NCBI RefSeq assembly: GCF_046156175.1
Contig: NZ_JAYLVL010000001.1
Coordinates: 496,001-560,000, forward strand
Length of the DNA: 64,000 nt
Source: Lacisediminihabitans sp046156175
GTDB taxonomy: Bacteria > Actinomycetota > Actinomycetes > Actinomycetales > Microbacteriaceae
Direction: 5' to 3'
Shown here: in pieces, positions 41,667-50,191 of the stretch
How the letters are laid out: every line of letters starts with the position of its first letter
How positions within the stretch are numbered: the stretch's first letter is position 1
The notes under the pieces: model-generated
What the model saw: the letters and a program-made list of their open reading frames with translations, nothing else
Told to the model about the DNA's origin: nothing
Database searches by the model: none
Position numbers and translations under genes: made by a program

Positions 41667-43094
41667 ATGGCGGTTCCAGCAGCAGGGAACATGGCGGGCC
41701 GGCTGCTCGGGGCACGCTATCGCGTCGAATCCGCCATCGGATTCGGCGGCATGGCCACGGTCTACCGGGCGACCGACGAGGTGCTCGGTCGCGCCGTCGC
41801 GGTGAAGCTGTTCGATTCGAGCAGCCTCGATCCGGCCCGGCAGGAGAGCGAACTCGCCGTGCTGGCGAGCCTCGACCACCACGGAGTGGTGAACCTCTAC
41901 GACGCCGGTCTCGACACCGACGATTCCGGCCGCACCCGCCGCTACCTGATCATGGCGCTCGTCACCGGGCAGAACCTCCACGAGCGGATCCAGGTCTCCC
42001 CCATCGCCTCCCGGCATATCGCCGAGATCGGCTACGACATGGCGGAGGCGCTCGAGTACATCCACGCCCGCAATGTGCTTCACCGGGACATCAAGCCGTC
42101 CAACATCCTCCTCGTCGACTACGGCAATGACGCGCCTCGGGCGCGGGCGAAGCTGACCGACTTCGGAATCGCCCTCTCCGACGACATCGAGCGGATGACA
42201 GCCGAGGGAGAGACCACCGGCACTGCGGCGTACCTCAGCCCCGAGCAGGTCACCGGCACGCCTCTCACCGCGGCGAGTGACGTGTACTCCCTCGGTCTGG
42301 TGCTCCTCCAGAGCTTCACCCGCGCCATCGAGTTCCCCGGATCGATGGTGGAATCGGCGATGGCCCGGCTCTCCCGCGACCCGGTCATCCCGGCTTTCCT
42401 GCCCGACCACTGGCGTGACCTGCTCTCCGCGATGACGGCGCGGGACCCCGCACAGCGGCCGGCGGGGCGCGAGCTCGTCTCCCTGCTGCGCCAGACGGTC
42501 ATCGCCGACAGCGCGCGCCACAAGGATGCCGAGTCCGACACCTTCTACCCCAGCGACCCGCACTCCCCGACCGGTCGCTCCGCGATCCTCGACACGATCC
42601 CGGATGAGGCCCTTCATCGCGTCACGGCCATGGCGGCGCGCCTGTTCTCCGCGCCGATCTCGATAGTGAGCGTCGTGGACCACGACCGCACCTGGTTCCG
42701 GTCGCACTACGGGCCGGAGGTCGAACAGATCGCGCGAGCCGTCGATCTCAGGACCGCGACGATCCCGCATGCCGAACCGGTGATCATCGAAGACGGCCAG
42801 AAGGATCCGCGGTCGCAGGACAGTCACCTTGTCACCGGGCCCCTCGGCCTGCGTTTCTATGTGGGGGTGCCCCTGAAGCGCTCCGACGGGCAGACCATCG
42901 GCACCCTGTCCGTGCTGGACTTCGTCCCGCGCTCGGCCTCGGATGCCGAGATCGCGAATCTCGAAGACCTCGCGGCTCTCGTCGTGGCCCAGCTCGAAAC
43001 CCGCCACGAGGGTCTTCGCACCGTCGAGATGACCGGACCGATGATGGCCGTGGCGCCGCAACCCGAAGGACCGTCGGCGATCCGACAGGTCTGA
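41667..43094 (+). CDS. Soluble Ser/Thr protein kinase with C-terminal GAF domain
   Basis: A 475-residue protein. The Hanks kinase part (~15-285) has IGFGGMATVY, AVKLF with the ATP-binding Lys (~49), HRDIKPSNILL (~138), TDFGIALS (~165), the activation-segment TTGTAAYLSPEQV (~190) and DVYSLGLVL. A GAF domain (~305-455) includes ISIVSVVDHDRTWFRSHYG and GLRFYVGVPLKRSDGQTIG. There is no membrane span or PASTA repeat, unlike PknB. GAF domains bind small ligands or redox cofactors, so this kinase may sense a cytosolic signal. ATG 41667 follows AAGGAG at 10-nt spacing. It is divergent from the metal ATPase. Kinase-first GAF-last order is unusual. Confidence 0.9.
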   Translation: MAVPAAGNMAGRLLGARYRVESAIGFGGMATVYRATDEVLGRAVAVKLFDSSSLDPARQESELAVLASLDHHGVVNLYDAGLDTDDSGRTRRYLIMALVTGQNLHERIQVSPIASRHIAEIGYDMAEALEYIHARNVLHRDIKPSNILLVDYGNDAPRARAKLTDFGIALSDDIERMTAEGETTGTAAYLSPEQVTGTPLTAASDVYSLGLVLLQSFTRAIEFPGSMVESAMARLSRDPVIPAFLPDHWRDLLSAMTARDPAQRPAGRELVSLLRQTVIADSARHKDAESDTFYPSDPHSPTGRSAILDTIPDEALHRVTAMAARLFSAPISIVSVVDHDRTWFRSHYGPEVEQIARAVDLRTATIPHAEPVIIEDGQKDPRSQDSHLVTGPLGLRFYVGVPLKRSDGQTIGTLSVLDFVPRSASDAEIANLEDLAALVVAQLETRHEGLRTVEMTGPMMAVAPQPEGPSAIRQV

Positions 43095-43097
43095 GGC

Positions 43098-43526
43098 CTA
43101 GATCCCCGCCTGGTCGAGGGCCGACTGCAGGGAGAGCAGGTACGCGTCGGTCGTGTAGGTAGCGCCGCCGACGCTGGCGACTTTCGCCGACTGGGACTTC
43201 AGCACTTCCGCGCGCAGGATCGGAGCGGCCCGGTTGCTCAACTGCACCGAGCGACCTCCCTTGTCGGTGAGGTGCACGGGCACGACATCGGTGATCTTGC
43301 CCCCCGCGACAACGATCTTCACCTGCACGCTGCCGTACCGGGTGTTCTCGGAGGCACCGGTGAAGCTGCCACTGGACGCTGCACTCGCAGCGGGCTTCGC
43401 CGTGGAGGTCGCGCCACCCCCCGCGGGTCCTCCGTTCGATGCGTCGATCGAGCTCCCCACCTGCCAGGCGATGGCGAGGATCGCTGCGGAGCCCACGGCC
43501 CCGACCACTGTTGCGCGCGCCCTCAC
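43098..43526 (-). CDS. FMN-binding (flavinylated) extracytoplasmic protein
   Basis: A 142-residue protein with one N-terminal span or signal (VVGAVGSAAILAIAWQVG, ~7-24), a Ser/Ala/Gly linker and an FMN_bind domain. The domain begins with TRYGSVQVKIVVAGGKITDV (~64) and ends in VASVGGATYTTDAYLLSLQSAL, whose G-A-T-Y-T-T matches the S/G-G-A-T-x-T motif where ApbE attaches FMN to Thr. The GTG start overlaps the upstream ferric-reductase-like gene (GTGA). It should be an outer-face electron carrier fed by that membrane flavoprotein. No ApbE gene is visible nearby, so it must be encoded elsewhere. Confidence 0.9.
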   Translation of the reverse strand: MRARATVVGAVGSAAILAIAWQVGSSIDASNGGPAGGGATSTAKPAASAASSGSFTGASENTRYGSVQVKIVVAGGKITDVVPVHLTDKGGRSVQLSNRAAPILRAEVLKSQSAKVASVGGATYTTDAYLLSLQSALDQAGI

Positions 43527-44929
43527 CAGTCGAACCGTTCGGCATGGATCTGGTGGTCGGAGATTCCGGCGGCGCGGGCATCCGCCTCGACGACATTGAG
43601 CCACGAGGTGGGCCCGCAGAGGTAGAGGTCGCTTGCCAGCAGATCGGGAAAGACGCCCAGCAGGGTGAGCCCGCGGTCCGCGTCGGCCTGGGTCATCCAG
43701 CCGGGTCCGGTGCGCGCACGCGGCCCGATCATCATGGTGACGGCGACTCCCTTCTGTCGGGCGAGTTCCTCGATCTCGCCCCAGAGGAACGTGTCATCGA
43801 CGGTGGAGGCGCGAAGCAGGATGGTGGCCTCCCCGGGCTTCAGCACCGAATCTTCGAGCATGGCCCGCACCGGGGTGATGCCGATCCCGGCGACGACGAT
43901 GGCGAGCTTCGGGGCCGTGCGTCCCGCATCCGTGAAGATGCCATAGGGCCCCTCGAACCACACCCGCGTGCCGGCGGGGACCGAACTGATGCTCCTGCTG
44001 CCCCCTCCGAGATCGCGCACGGTGATGCGCAGCTGAGTGTCGGTCGCCACGGAGGACAGCGAGAGGGGATGCGAGTGCCACCAGGTGCCCGCCGTCCAGA
44101 ACCTCCAGACGAAGAACTGGCCGCCCACCGACTCGAGCGACCGCAACCGGCGGCCGGACAGGTAGATCGATACGACCCCGGGAGCCTCCGGTTCCATCCG
44201 CTCGACCCGCAGGCGGTGTCGCAGACTCGAGACGAGCGGCTCGGCGAGACGATGGGTGAGGATCGCGCCGAAGGCGAGGATGTAGAGCGCGAGCCAGTAG
44301 ACCCGCTCGAAGCTGAAGGGCGACAGTACGCTGCCGATGCTCAGCTGGTGCGGAACGGATGCCAGCACCGCCGCGTAACTCAGCAGGTGCATCAGGTGCC
44401 AGGTCTCATAGCTGTACCGGCGTCGCACCAGCGCCGCCGAACTCACGATCACCACGGCGAGCAGCGCGATAGCGAGAATCGCGAGGAGCATGTCGGGGAT
44501 GGCGAGCATCGGCCCGATCTCCGCGACGGGATCGAGTCCGGAACTCAGTCCGTAGCCGATGAGCAGGATGACCCCGTGACCGAGCAGCAGGTAGAAGGCC
44601 GGCTTTCCCAGCGCCCGATGCACGGCGATCGCCCGGTCGTGGCCGATCGCGTGGTCGATGAACGGCACTCGCGCGGCAAGCAGCAGCATCGCCAGGACGA
44701 GGTTGGTGCCGACGAGTCCGGTCGCAATCCCCACGCTCGTGACGGCATCCGCGACCGAACCGAATCGGGCGGTGCCCCCGGAGAAGAGGAAGAGCGCGAC
44801 GGCGAAAGCCGAGGTGAGCCAGAGGGCTATGCCCAGGGCATCGCCCACGCGTGCCCGCCGCCGATAGTGGGCGGGGTGGTCGACACCGGGAGTGGATAAC
44901 CGCGAACTCCGCTGCGAGTCGATCGCCAT
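43523..44929 (-). CDS. Ferric-reductase-like transmembrane flavoprotein
   Basis: A 468-residue protein. The N-terminal six-span ferric-reductase domain (~25-235) has candidate haem-ligand histidines in VHRALGKPAFYLLLGHGV and ETWHLMHLLSYAAVLASVPH (the two His pairs). A ferredoxin-NADP reductase module follows, with an FAD motif WHSHPLSLSS (~285) and NAD motifs VVAGIGITPVRAM (~345) and DLYLCGPTSW (~430). It should pass electrons from NAD(P)H across the membrane, probably to the co-encoded FMN-binding protein. ATG 44929 with GAGGA upstream is preferred over ATG 44968. Overlap with the FMN_bind gene proves coupling. Final acceptor unknown (ferric iron, quinone or an exported substrate). Confidence 0.92.
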   Translation of the reverse strand: MAIDSQRSSRLSTPGVDHPAHYRRRARVGDALGIALWLTSAFAVALFLFSGGTARFGSVADAVTSVGIATGLVGTNLVLAMLLLAARVPFIDHAIGHDRAIAVHRALGKPAFYLLLGHGVILLIGYGLSSGLDPVAEIGPMLAIPDMLLAILAIALLAVVIVSSAALVRRRYSYETWHLMHLLSYAAVLASVPHQLSIGSVLSPFSFERVYWLALYILAFGAILTHRLAEPLVSSLRHRLRVERMEPEAPGVVSIYLSGRRLRSLESVGGQFFVWRFWTAGTWWHSHPLSLSSVATDTQLRITVRDLGGGSRSISSVPAGTRVWFEGPYGIFTDAGRTAPKLAIVVAGIGITPVRAMLEDSVLKPGEATILLRASTVDDTFLWGEIEELARQKGVAVTMMIGPRARTGPGWMTQADADRGLTLLGVFPDLLASDLYLCGPTSWLNVVEADARAAGISDHQIHAERFDW

Positions 44930-45175
44930 CCGTGGACTTCCTCTGTTCGAGATCACGAACCGGTGCATGATCGTGTCAGCCCCAAGCTACCCGCCGCCGC
45001 CGCCATCGACGCGGGACATTGGTCCCGACACGGCGCGTTCCGGCGCGAGGTCATCATCTCGACCGCCCGCGGGGCCGCGGGCCCCAAGGCTCGGCGCCAA
45101 GGGGAACCGGACTGACGCCGGACCGGAATGCGTTCGCGGAGCGACCATCGTCCGGACTCCGACAGTGGATCCCAA

Positions 45176-45207
45176 AGAAAAAGCCCCGAACCAGAGGTTC
45201 GGGGCTT
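45176..45207 (-). terminator. Strong intrinsic terminator after tRNA-Ala
   Basis: Perfect 12-bp arms AAGCCCCGAACC / GGTTCGGGGCTT (45181-45192, 45196-45207) enclose a 3-nt loop. On the minus strand the stem runs into TTTTTCTTT. It ends the tRNA transcript. Confidence 0.9.
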
Positions 45208-45233
45208 TTCTCAATCCTGGGACAGGATTTCGG

Positions 45234-45307
45234 TGGATCCAAGGGGATTCGAACCCCTGACCCCCTGCATGCCATGCAGGTGCGCTACCGGGCTGCGCCA
45301 TGGACCC
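45234..45307 (-). tRNA. tRNA-Ala (anticodon GGC)
   Basis: A full cloverleaf on the minus strand. Acceptor GGGTCCA/TGGATCC includes the G3-U70 wobble that defines tRNA-Ala, the D-arm has AGCCCGGTAGC, and the anticodon stem CCTGC/GCAGG has loop ATGGCAT (anticodon GGC). The T-arm carries GGTTCGAATCC. The CCA end is not encoded in full (ACCG follows). Reads GCC/GCU Ala codons. Confidence 0.97.
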
Positions 45308-45427
45308 AAGCTGACTTTCTCGAACTTCCGAGAAGGCAACTACGTCAGATTACTACACATCCGAGCGCTCCGCGGTCAGCCCCCGATTTGGAGCGGTCGC
45401 CCCGGCCGACGGTGCTTGACTGGAGGG

Positions 45428-45988
45428 ATGTCAGCTGAACCGATCACCGTCTCGATAACCCGCGTCGTCTCACCCGCTCGCGCGAGGGAGGTCGCCGCCT
45501 GGGCGCGTGCCGGTCAGGATCTCCTCAGCTCGAGCCCGGGCTACCTTGGCTCGGGCTGGGTGCGTCCCGATCCGGAATCGCATGAGTGGCACATGCTCTA
45601 CCGGTTCGCGGATGCCGCAGACCTCGCGCTGTGGGAGCGGTCACCGGAACGCGAGTGGTGGATCGCGAGCGCCCTCGGGCTCGTGGAACATGCCCGGGAG
45701 GAGAAGCGCACCGGAATCGAGGGGTGGTTCGATGAGCCCTCGACGGTCGAGGTGCTCGAGTCCGCGCCATTCGCTCCCCCGCGCTGGAAACAGCTGGTGA
45801 GCATCTTCATCGCGTTCTATCCGCTGAGTCTGCTCGCCAACTGGCTGCTGGCCCCGCTCACCGGCCCGTGGCCGCTTCCCCTGCGCGTTCTCATTCTCGT
45901 TGCCGCGGTCGCGCCCATCATGACGTACCTCGCACTGCCGTTCGTGACTCGCGCACTGCGACCCTGGCTGCTGCGTCAGCCGCGTTAG
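45428..45988 (+). CDS. Antibiotic biosynthesis monooxygenase-like membrane protein
   Basis: A 186-residue protein. The N-terminal ferredoxin-like ABM domain (~5-100) has VSITRVVSPARAREVAAWARAG, GYLGSGWVRPDP and EWHMLYRFADAADLALWERSPE. Two membrane spans follow (LVSIFIAFYPLSLLANWLL, ~122; LRVLILVAAVAPIMTYLAL, ~148). This ABM-plus-two-spans build is known among actinobacterial and proteobacterial proteins of unknown role. The ATG at 45428 directly follows TGGAGGG, which is too close for a good SD, so the start is slightly uncertain. It is monocistronic. Confidence 0.87.
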   Translation: MSAEPITVSITRVVSPARAREVAAWARAGQDLLSSSPGYLGSGWVRPDPESHEWHMLYRFADAADLALWERSPEREWWIASALGLVEHAREEKRTGIEGWFDEPSTVEVLESAPFAPPRWKQLVSIFIAFYPLSLLANWLLAPLTGPWPLPLRVLILVAAVAPIMTYLALPFVTRALRPWLLRQPR

Positions 45989-46001
45989 CCGTGCAGCCTC
46001 G

Positions 46002-46964
46002 TTAGCCGTCCAGGCGTCTCCGGAGGCCCAGCATCGCCCCGATGGCCGCGCGCAACTCCTGCAGGTGATGCTCTGCCAGGAATGGCTGGCTGTGCGCCCC
46101 CAGGTCGCTTGCTGAGGCACTCGCGCCCACGGTTTCGACCGAGAGTCCATAGTCGAGCCCCAGGATGCCCACCGCCACCGCAGCCTGGTAGGGCACGTAA
46201 ATCGGTGATGTGACCTGCAGCACCGATTGCTCGGCGGGGGCGCGACGCTGTCCAGCCCAGAATCGATAGGTGTCGGCGGAATTGGCGCGGCGCTGCTGCG
46301 GGTCCGACGAGGGGGCTGCGAGCACGCTCAACCGGGGCAGCTGCCCTCGATTCCAGGTGAGGTGTCGCCAGGACGCATTCACCGTGTCACCGCTGTGTTC
46401 GACGAACTCGGGTGCACCGAGGGGGCCGAATGCCTGCTCGAGGCCGGCCAGCATCCCCCCGAATTCATCGTCGGCATCGATCCTCAGCGCCCGGGCGACC
46501 GCAGTCTCTTCCGACGAGAACGGTCGAAATCCGCCGAGGAACAGGATGTGGTCGCACTCGAGCCCGTCTTCGAGCAGCTCGGCGACGAACCGCGGCTTGA
46601 CGATACCGGCACGCACCATCCCGCCGGTCATGATCACCGTGTCGTAGTGCGCCCTTCCGGGCCTTTCCCGGTTCGCGAGCCCGAGATCCGGGGAATGTGC
46701 AGAGATGGCCTCGGTCTGAGCCGGCGACAGCGCCGATCGGCGGATCGAGTCACGCTCCCTGCCGCGGCGGAAGTCCCATTCCGCGGCCGCGAAGGAATCG
46801 AGCCAGGCCAGGCGATCGCCGGCACCGCTGTCGGGCACAGAACCCCCGAAGGCCGCGACAACGCCAGCGAGGGCGGATGACGCAGCCCAGCTGTCGATGA
46901 GGTCGAGGACACGCTGCCGATCGCCGCCGGTCGCACGCCAGGACGGCAGCTCGAGGGCTGTCAT
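46002..46964 (-). CDS. Conserved-looking cytosolic protein, unknown function
   Basis: Not recognised. It has 320 residues, no signal and no clear membrane span. Strand-loop motifs such as YDTVIMTGGMVRAG (~128), CDHILFLGGFRPFSSEE (~155) and VLQVTSPIYVPYQAAVAV (~260) suggest a Rossmann-like alpha/beta fold, vaguely like DUF218/YdcF proteins (a TGG near the start of the domain, a TS...Y motif later), but I would not assign the family. It follows rsfS by 17 bp on the same strand, so it is the tail of the nadD-rsfS operon. ATG 46964 lacks a good SD, and translation may depend on coupling to rsfS. Confidence 0.7.
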   Translation of the reverse strand: MTALELPSWRATGGDRQRVLDLIDSWAASSALAGVVAAFGGSVPDSGAGDRLAWLDSFAAAEWDFRRGRERDSIRRSALSPAQTEAISAHSPDLGLANRERPGRAHYDTVIMTGGMVRAGIVKPRFVAELLEDGLECDHILFLGGFRPFSSEETAVARALRIDADDEFGGMLAGLEQAFGPLGAPEFVEHSGDTVNASWRHLTWNRGQLPRLSVLAAPSSDPQQRRANSADTYRFWAGQRRAPAEQSVLQVTSPIYVPYQAAVAVGILGLDYGLSVETVGASASASDLGAHSQPFLAEHHLQELRAAIGAMLGLRRRLDG

Positions 46965-46981
46965 CCGCTGGCCGGTCTCGA

Positions 46982-47359
46982 CTATTCGGCGGACTCGCGC
47001 ACGGGAAGGTCGATCGGGATCACCGGGCAGTCCTTCCACAGACGTTCGAGGGAGTAGTACATGCGGTCCTCCTCGTGGAAGACGTGCACCACGAGATCAC
47101 CGAAATCGAGCAGGATCCAGCGCCCCTCGGCCCGACCTTCGCGACGGAGGGGCTTCGAACCGTGTTCGATCAGCTTGTCTTCGATCTCGCTCGCGATGGC
47201 GACGACGTTGCGTTCGTTGCGCCCGGTGGCGAGCAGGAACACATCCGTCAGGGGAAGCGGACCGGAGACATCGAGAGCCACGAGATCTTCGGCTTGTTTC
47301 GAGTCTGCGGCGGCCGCAGCGATCTGGAGGAGTTCGCGGGCGTGGTCGGTCGCAGTCAC
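46982..47359 (-). CDS. rsfS: Ribosome silencing factor RsfS
   Basis: A 125-residue DUF143 protein of normal size: LVALDVSGPLPLTDVFLLATGRNERNVVAIASEIEDKL (in pieces, ~27-64), EGRAEGRWILLDFGDLVVHVF (~75) and the end FHEEDRMYYSLERLW. RsfS binds ribosomal protein uL14 and blocks subunit joining in starvation. It is preceded by the Pro/Ala-rich membrane protein gene and by nadD, the standard actinobacterial linkage. A 42-bp gap separates it from the gene upstream. Confidence 0.97.
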   Translation of the reverse strand: MTATDHARELLQIAAAAADSKQAEDLVALDVSGPLPLTDVFLLATGRNERNVVAIASEIEDKLIEHGSKPLRREGRAEGRWILLDFGDLVVHVFHEEDRMYYSLERLWKDCPVIPIDLPVRESAE

Positions 47360-47401
47360 AGGGTCCTTTGGGGTGGAAGAGAAACAGAAGTGGTCACAGG
47401 C

Positions 47402-49579
47402 CTAGAAGATCTTGAAGATCAACCCTGCGACGAGCAGAACGACGACGCCGACGGCCATGACCGCGGCGGAGACGATGAGGATGAGGGGCAGGCGACTGGC
47501 CTTCTGGGGCTTCATCGAATTGATGACGTCACCAGATGCGGTGTTCGTGCTGATCGCGCGGATCGCACGAACCGGCGCGGACTCTGGATCGGAGGAGTCT
47601 TCGCGGTCGTCGGCCTCGAGCAGCGCGTCGACATCGGAGTGGTCGTAGCGGGCCGGGTGCACCCCGGTGGATCCCATGCTGCTCGGGAGGTTGATGGAGC
47701 CGGTGATGAGGATCTCACCGGTACCACTCAGCGGGCCCATGATGTCTTCTCCGGTGGGCATCGACGGCAGCACCAGGGCGCTCGTCGTGATGGCGCCACT
47801 CGTGGCACCCACGTCACGAGCGAAGGTGTTCTCCTGCACCTGCACGTCATCGTCGATCAGCGCCTGGGTCGACCAGTGGCCGACCGGGGGCACATAGCTG
47901 TCTCCCGGCTCGGCGACTGCGCGCTCGGGAGAGGACACGGTGGGCGCTGGCGCATCGTGCCCGGCGAGGAAAGCGCCGAAGGAGGTCGCCGCAGCATCGG
48001 CGGGTGCCGGCTCTACGGTGGTCTCCACGGGCTGACCGCTGGGGAACAGCAGGTCTTCGAAGGTCGAGGTGCTCTCCGAGTTGGGCTCGAGCTCGGCGAC
48101 GACGATTTCTGGCTCTGCCACGAGGTGGTCAGAAGCCGGAGCGACATTGAATACCGGAGAATTCGCCGGTTCCCGCGAAGCGGGCGGCGCGACCGGCGGC
48201 TCGACCAGTTCGGCGACGGTGACATCCGTGGGAATGGCACCGGTGAACAACTGGCGCAGCGGCGGTTCGATCAGTGCGGGCGGCTCGACGAATGCGGGAG
48301 GTTCGACAATCGCGGGCGCTTCGGCGAACACGGGCGCTTCGGCGAACACCGGTGCTTCGGCGCCGGCATGAGGAGCGGCAGCCGCTTCAGACACCTGTGC
48401 GGCCCGACGGGCCTCTTCGCGCTCGAGCTCGGGATCCACCGTGCCACGACTGGCGCGATCGCGGAACCGCGGGCGCTCGGTGGCCACCTCGGCGACGACA
48501 ACTTCCTCGACCGGGCCGGATTCGACCGGAAGTGGCTCGACAGGCGCAGTCTCGACCGGTGCGTCCGCAATCGGCGCCGCGGCGGTCGGCGCGGCCACAA
48601 TAGGCGCATCTTCGACGGGCAGAGCAGAGACGGGCTCAGCGAAGACGGGCTCAGCGAAGACGGGCTCAGCATCGACGGGCACAGCATCGATCGGAGCGGC
48701 CTCGATAGGCGCTTCCTCGACCGGTGCAGCATCCACCGGAGTAGCTGGCAGGGAGGCAGCGGCAGCGGCAGCACGCTCGGCCTCGTCGTTCTCGCTCGGG
48801 CTGGTCACAAAACCGCCGATGCCCAATTCGCGCATCTGGCGACGCGTCAGGACGGGCGCGGGCTGAGACGAGGATTCGGATGCGACCGGGGCCGAAGACA
48901 CTGGGGCCGAAGACACTGGGGCCGAAGACACCGGGGCCGAAGACGCCGGAGCCGAAGACGCCGGAGCCGAAGACGCCGGAGCCGAAGACGCCGGGGCCGA
49001 AGACGCTGGGGCCGAAGACGCCGGTGCGGCAGCCTCTATCGCCGGTGCGGCGATGGGCTCGGGGAGCGGCACCACCACGGGCGGGGCCCAGTTCAACGGC
49101 GGACCGACCGGGCGGAAGGCGGATCGGCGCGAGTCCGAGGGGCTGAAGTCGCGGTTGCGATATTCGGGCTGCTCGGCACCGGGGGCGGGATCAACCGGCG
49201 TCACGGCGTCGGAGTCGTGAGGAACCGCGCTGATCGCCCGGCCACGGAACGAGGCGCCGTCGTAGCTCGGCACCTGAGGTCGTGCCTGGGTGATGTAGAG
49301 GAGCGGCTCCGGCGTGGAGTCCGGGCCGAGTTCGTTGGTCGCGGGCTGCTGAACTCTGCGGCCACGGCTCACTGGGGGTTCGACGGCACTCTCCGGCGGT
49401 CCCTGCGGCGCAGTCGCGCGGCGCGCTTCGGCTTCCCAACCCTGGCGGGCGATACCCGCGAAGGAGGTGTCATCGGGAGCGTCCTGCTCAGGGGTCGCCT
49501 GAGGAACGACGTTCTCGTCGCGTTCGGTTTGCCGAACTTGCCGCCGACTCACGGGCGGCTGGTCTTGCCAGGCTGTCAT
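47402..49579 (-). CDS. Pro/Ala-rich C-tail-anchored membrane protein with PASSA repeats
   Basis: A 725-residue low-complexity protein between nadD and rsfS. The N-terminus has a basic RRQ motif (VSRRQVRQTERDE) that recurs at ~240 (LTRRQMRELGIGGF). Between them are nine PASSA/PVSSA pentads (encoded by 48891-49025). A long stretch of P-x-x-A, E-A-P and D-A-P repeats follows. Near the C-terminus are GTGEILITGSINLP and one membrane span (LPLILIVSAAVMAVGVVVLLVAG, in two parts) ending KIF. With no signal peptide, the bulk is probably cytosolic and tail-anchored, or N-out if flipped. No known domain. ATGA overlap with nadD. Homologues probably exist only in close relatives. Confidence 0.85.
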   Translation of the reverse strand: MTAWQDQPPVSRRQVRQTERDENVVPQATPEQDAPDDTSFAGIARQGWEAEARRATAPQGPPESAVEPPVSRGRRVQQPATNELGPDSTPEPLLYITQARPQVPSYDGASFRGRAISAVPHDSDAVTPVDPAPGAEQPEYRNRDFSPSDSRRSAFRPVGPPLNWAPPVVVPLPEPIAAPAIEAAAPASSAPASSAPASSAPASSAPASSAPASSAPVSSAPVSSAPVSSAPVASESSSQPAPVLTRRQMRELGIGGFVTSPSENDEAERAAAAAASLPATPVDAAPVEEAPIEAAPIDAVPVDAEPVFAEPVFAEPVSALPVEDAPIVAAPTAAAPIADAPVETAPVEPLPVESGPVEEVVVAEVATERPRFRDRASRGTVDPELEREEARRAAQVSEAAAAPHAGAEAPVFAEAPVFAEAPAIVEPPAFVEPPALIEPPLRQLFTGAIPTDVTVAELVEPPVAPPASREPANSPVFNVAPASDHLVAEPEIVVAELEPNSESTSTFEDLLFPSGQPVETTVEPAPADAAATSFGAFLAGHDAPAPTVSSPERAVAEPGDSYVPPVGHWSTQALIDDDVQVQENTFARDVGATSGAITTSALVLPSMPTGEDIMGPLSGTGEILITGSINLPSSMGSTGVHPARYDHSDVDALLEADDREDSSDPESAPVRAIRAISTNTASGDVINSMKPQKASRLPLILIVSAAVMAVGVVVLLVAGLIFKIF
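48891..49025. repeat. Nine 15-bp coding minisatellite units
   Basis: GCCGAAGACRCYGGR is repeated nine times within the Pro/Ala-rich gene. On the coding strand it gives six PASSA and three PVSSA pentads. Variants fall into blocks (ACT, ACC, GCC), showing stepwise duplication. Confidence 0.95.
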
Positions 49580-50178
49580 GTCAGACTCCGATACAAGTGA
49601 TGTTTGGAGATGTATTGAACAACACCATCGGGGACCAAATACCACACCGGGTATCCCCGGCTGACCCGGCTACGACAATCGGTGGAGGAGATTGCGAGCG
49701 CGGGCACTTCCAACAAGCTTACGTCCGACTCCGGCAAACCGGAAATAGTGAGCGAGTGGCCCGGCCGTGTCACCGCGACGAAGTGGGCGAGTGACCAGAG
49801 TTCGGCCACGTCTTTCCAGTCGAGAATCTGCGTGATGGCATCCGCGCCGGAGATGAAGAAGAGCTCGGCGTCTGGTCGCTCCGCATGGAGGTCACGAAGC
49901 GTGTCGATCGTGTACGTGGGGCCCTGGCGGTCGATGTCCACCCGGCTCACCGTGAAGTTGGGGTTCGCCGCGGTGGCGATGACCGTCATCAGGTAGCGGT
50001 GCTCACTGGAGGTGGCACCCGGCTTCTGGTAGGGCATTCCGGTGGGCACGAACACCACCTCGTCGAGGCCGAATGACTGCGCCACCTCGCTCGCTGCCAC
50101 AAGATGCCCGTGATGGATGGGGTCGAAGGTGCCGCCCATCACGCCGATTTTCGGGCGCTTCGTCGTGCTCTTCGCCAT
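49576..50178 (-). CDS. nadD: Nicotinate-mononucleotide adenylyltransferase
   Basis: A 200-residue protein. The nucleotidyltransferase motif GVMGGTFDPIHHGHLVAASE (~11-30, with the H-x-G-H catalytic histidines) and the ISSTDCRSRV motif (~175) define NadD. It joins ATP and NaMN to give deamido-NAD in de novo/salvage NAD synthesis. ATG 50178 is taken as start, 14 bp after a small membrane-protein gene; GTG 50214 is possible. The stop overlaps the next gene by ATGA. Position between proA and rsfS is typical for actinobacteria. Confidence 0.96.
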   Translation of the reverse strand: MAKSTTKRPKIGVMGGTFDPIHHGHLVAASEVAQSFGLDEVVFVPTGMPYQKPGATSSEHRYLMTVIATAANPNFTVSRVDIDRQGPTYTIDTLRDLHAERPDAELFFISGADAITQILDWKDVAELWSLAHFVAVTRPGHSLTISGLPESDVSLLEVPALAISSTDCRSRVSRGYPVWYLVPDGVVQYISKHHLYRSLT

Positions 50179-50191
50179 CACGTCGTCGGCG

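Noticed and set aside
47075..49600. 841-codon plus-strand frame opposite the Pro/Ala-rich protein
   Set aside because: It arises from the GC-rich repeats. The minus-strand frame overlaps nadD by ATGA, ends in a membrane span and fits the operon.
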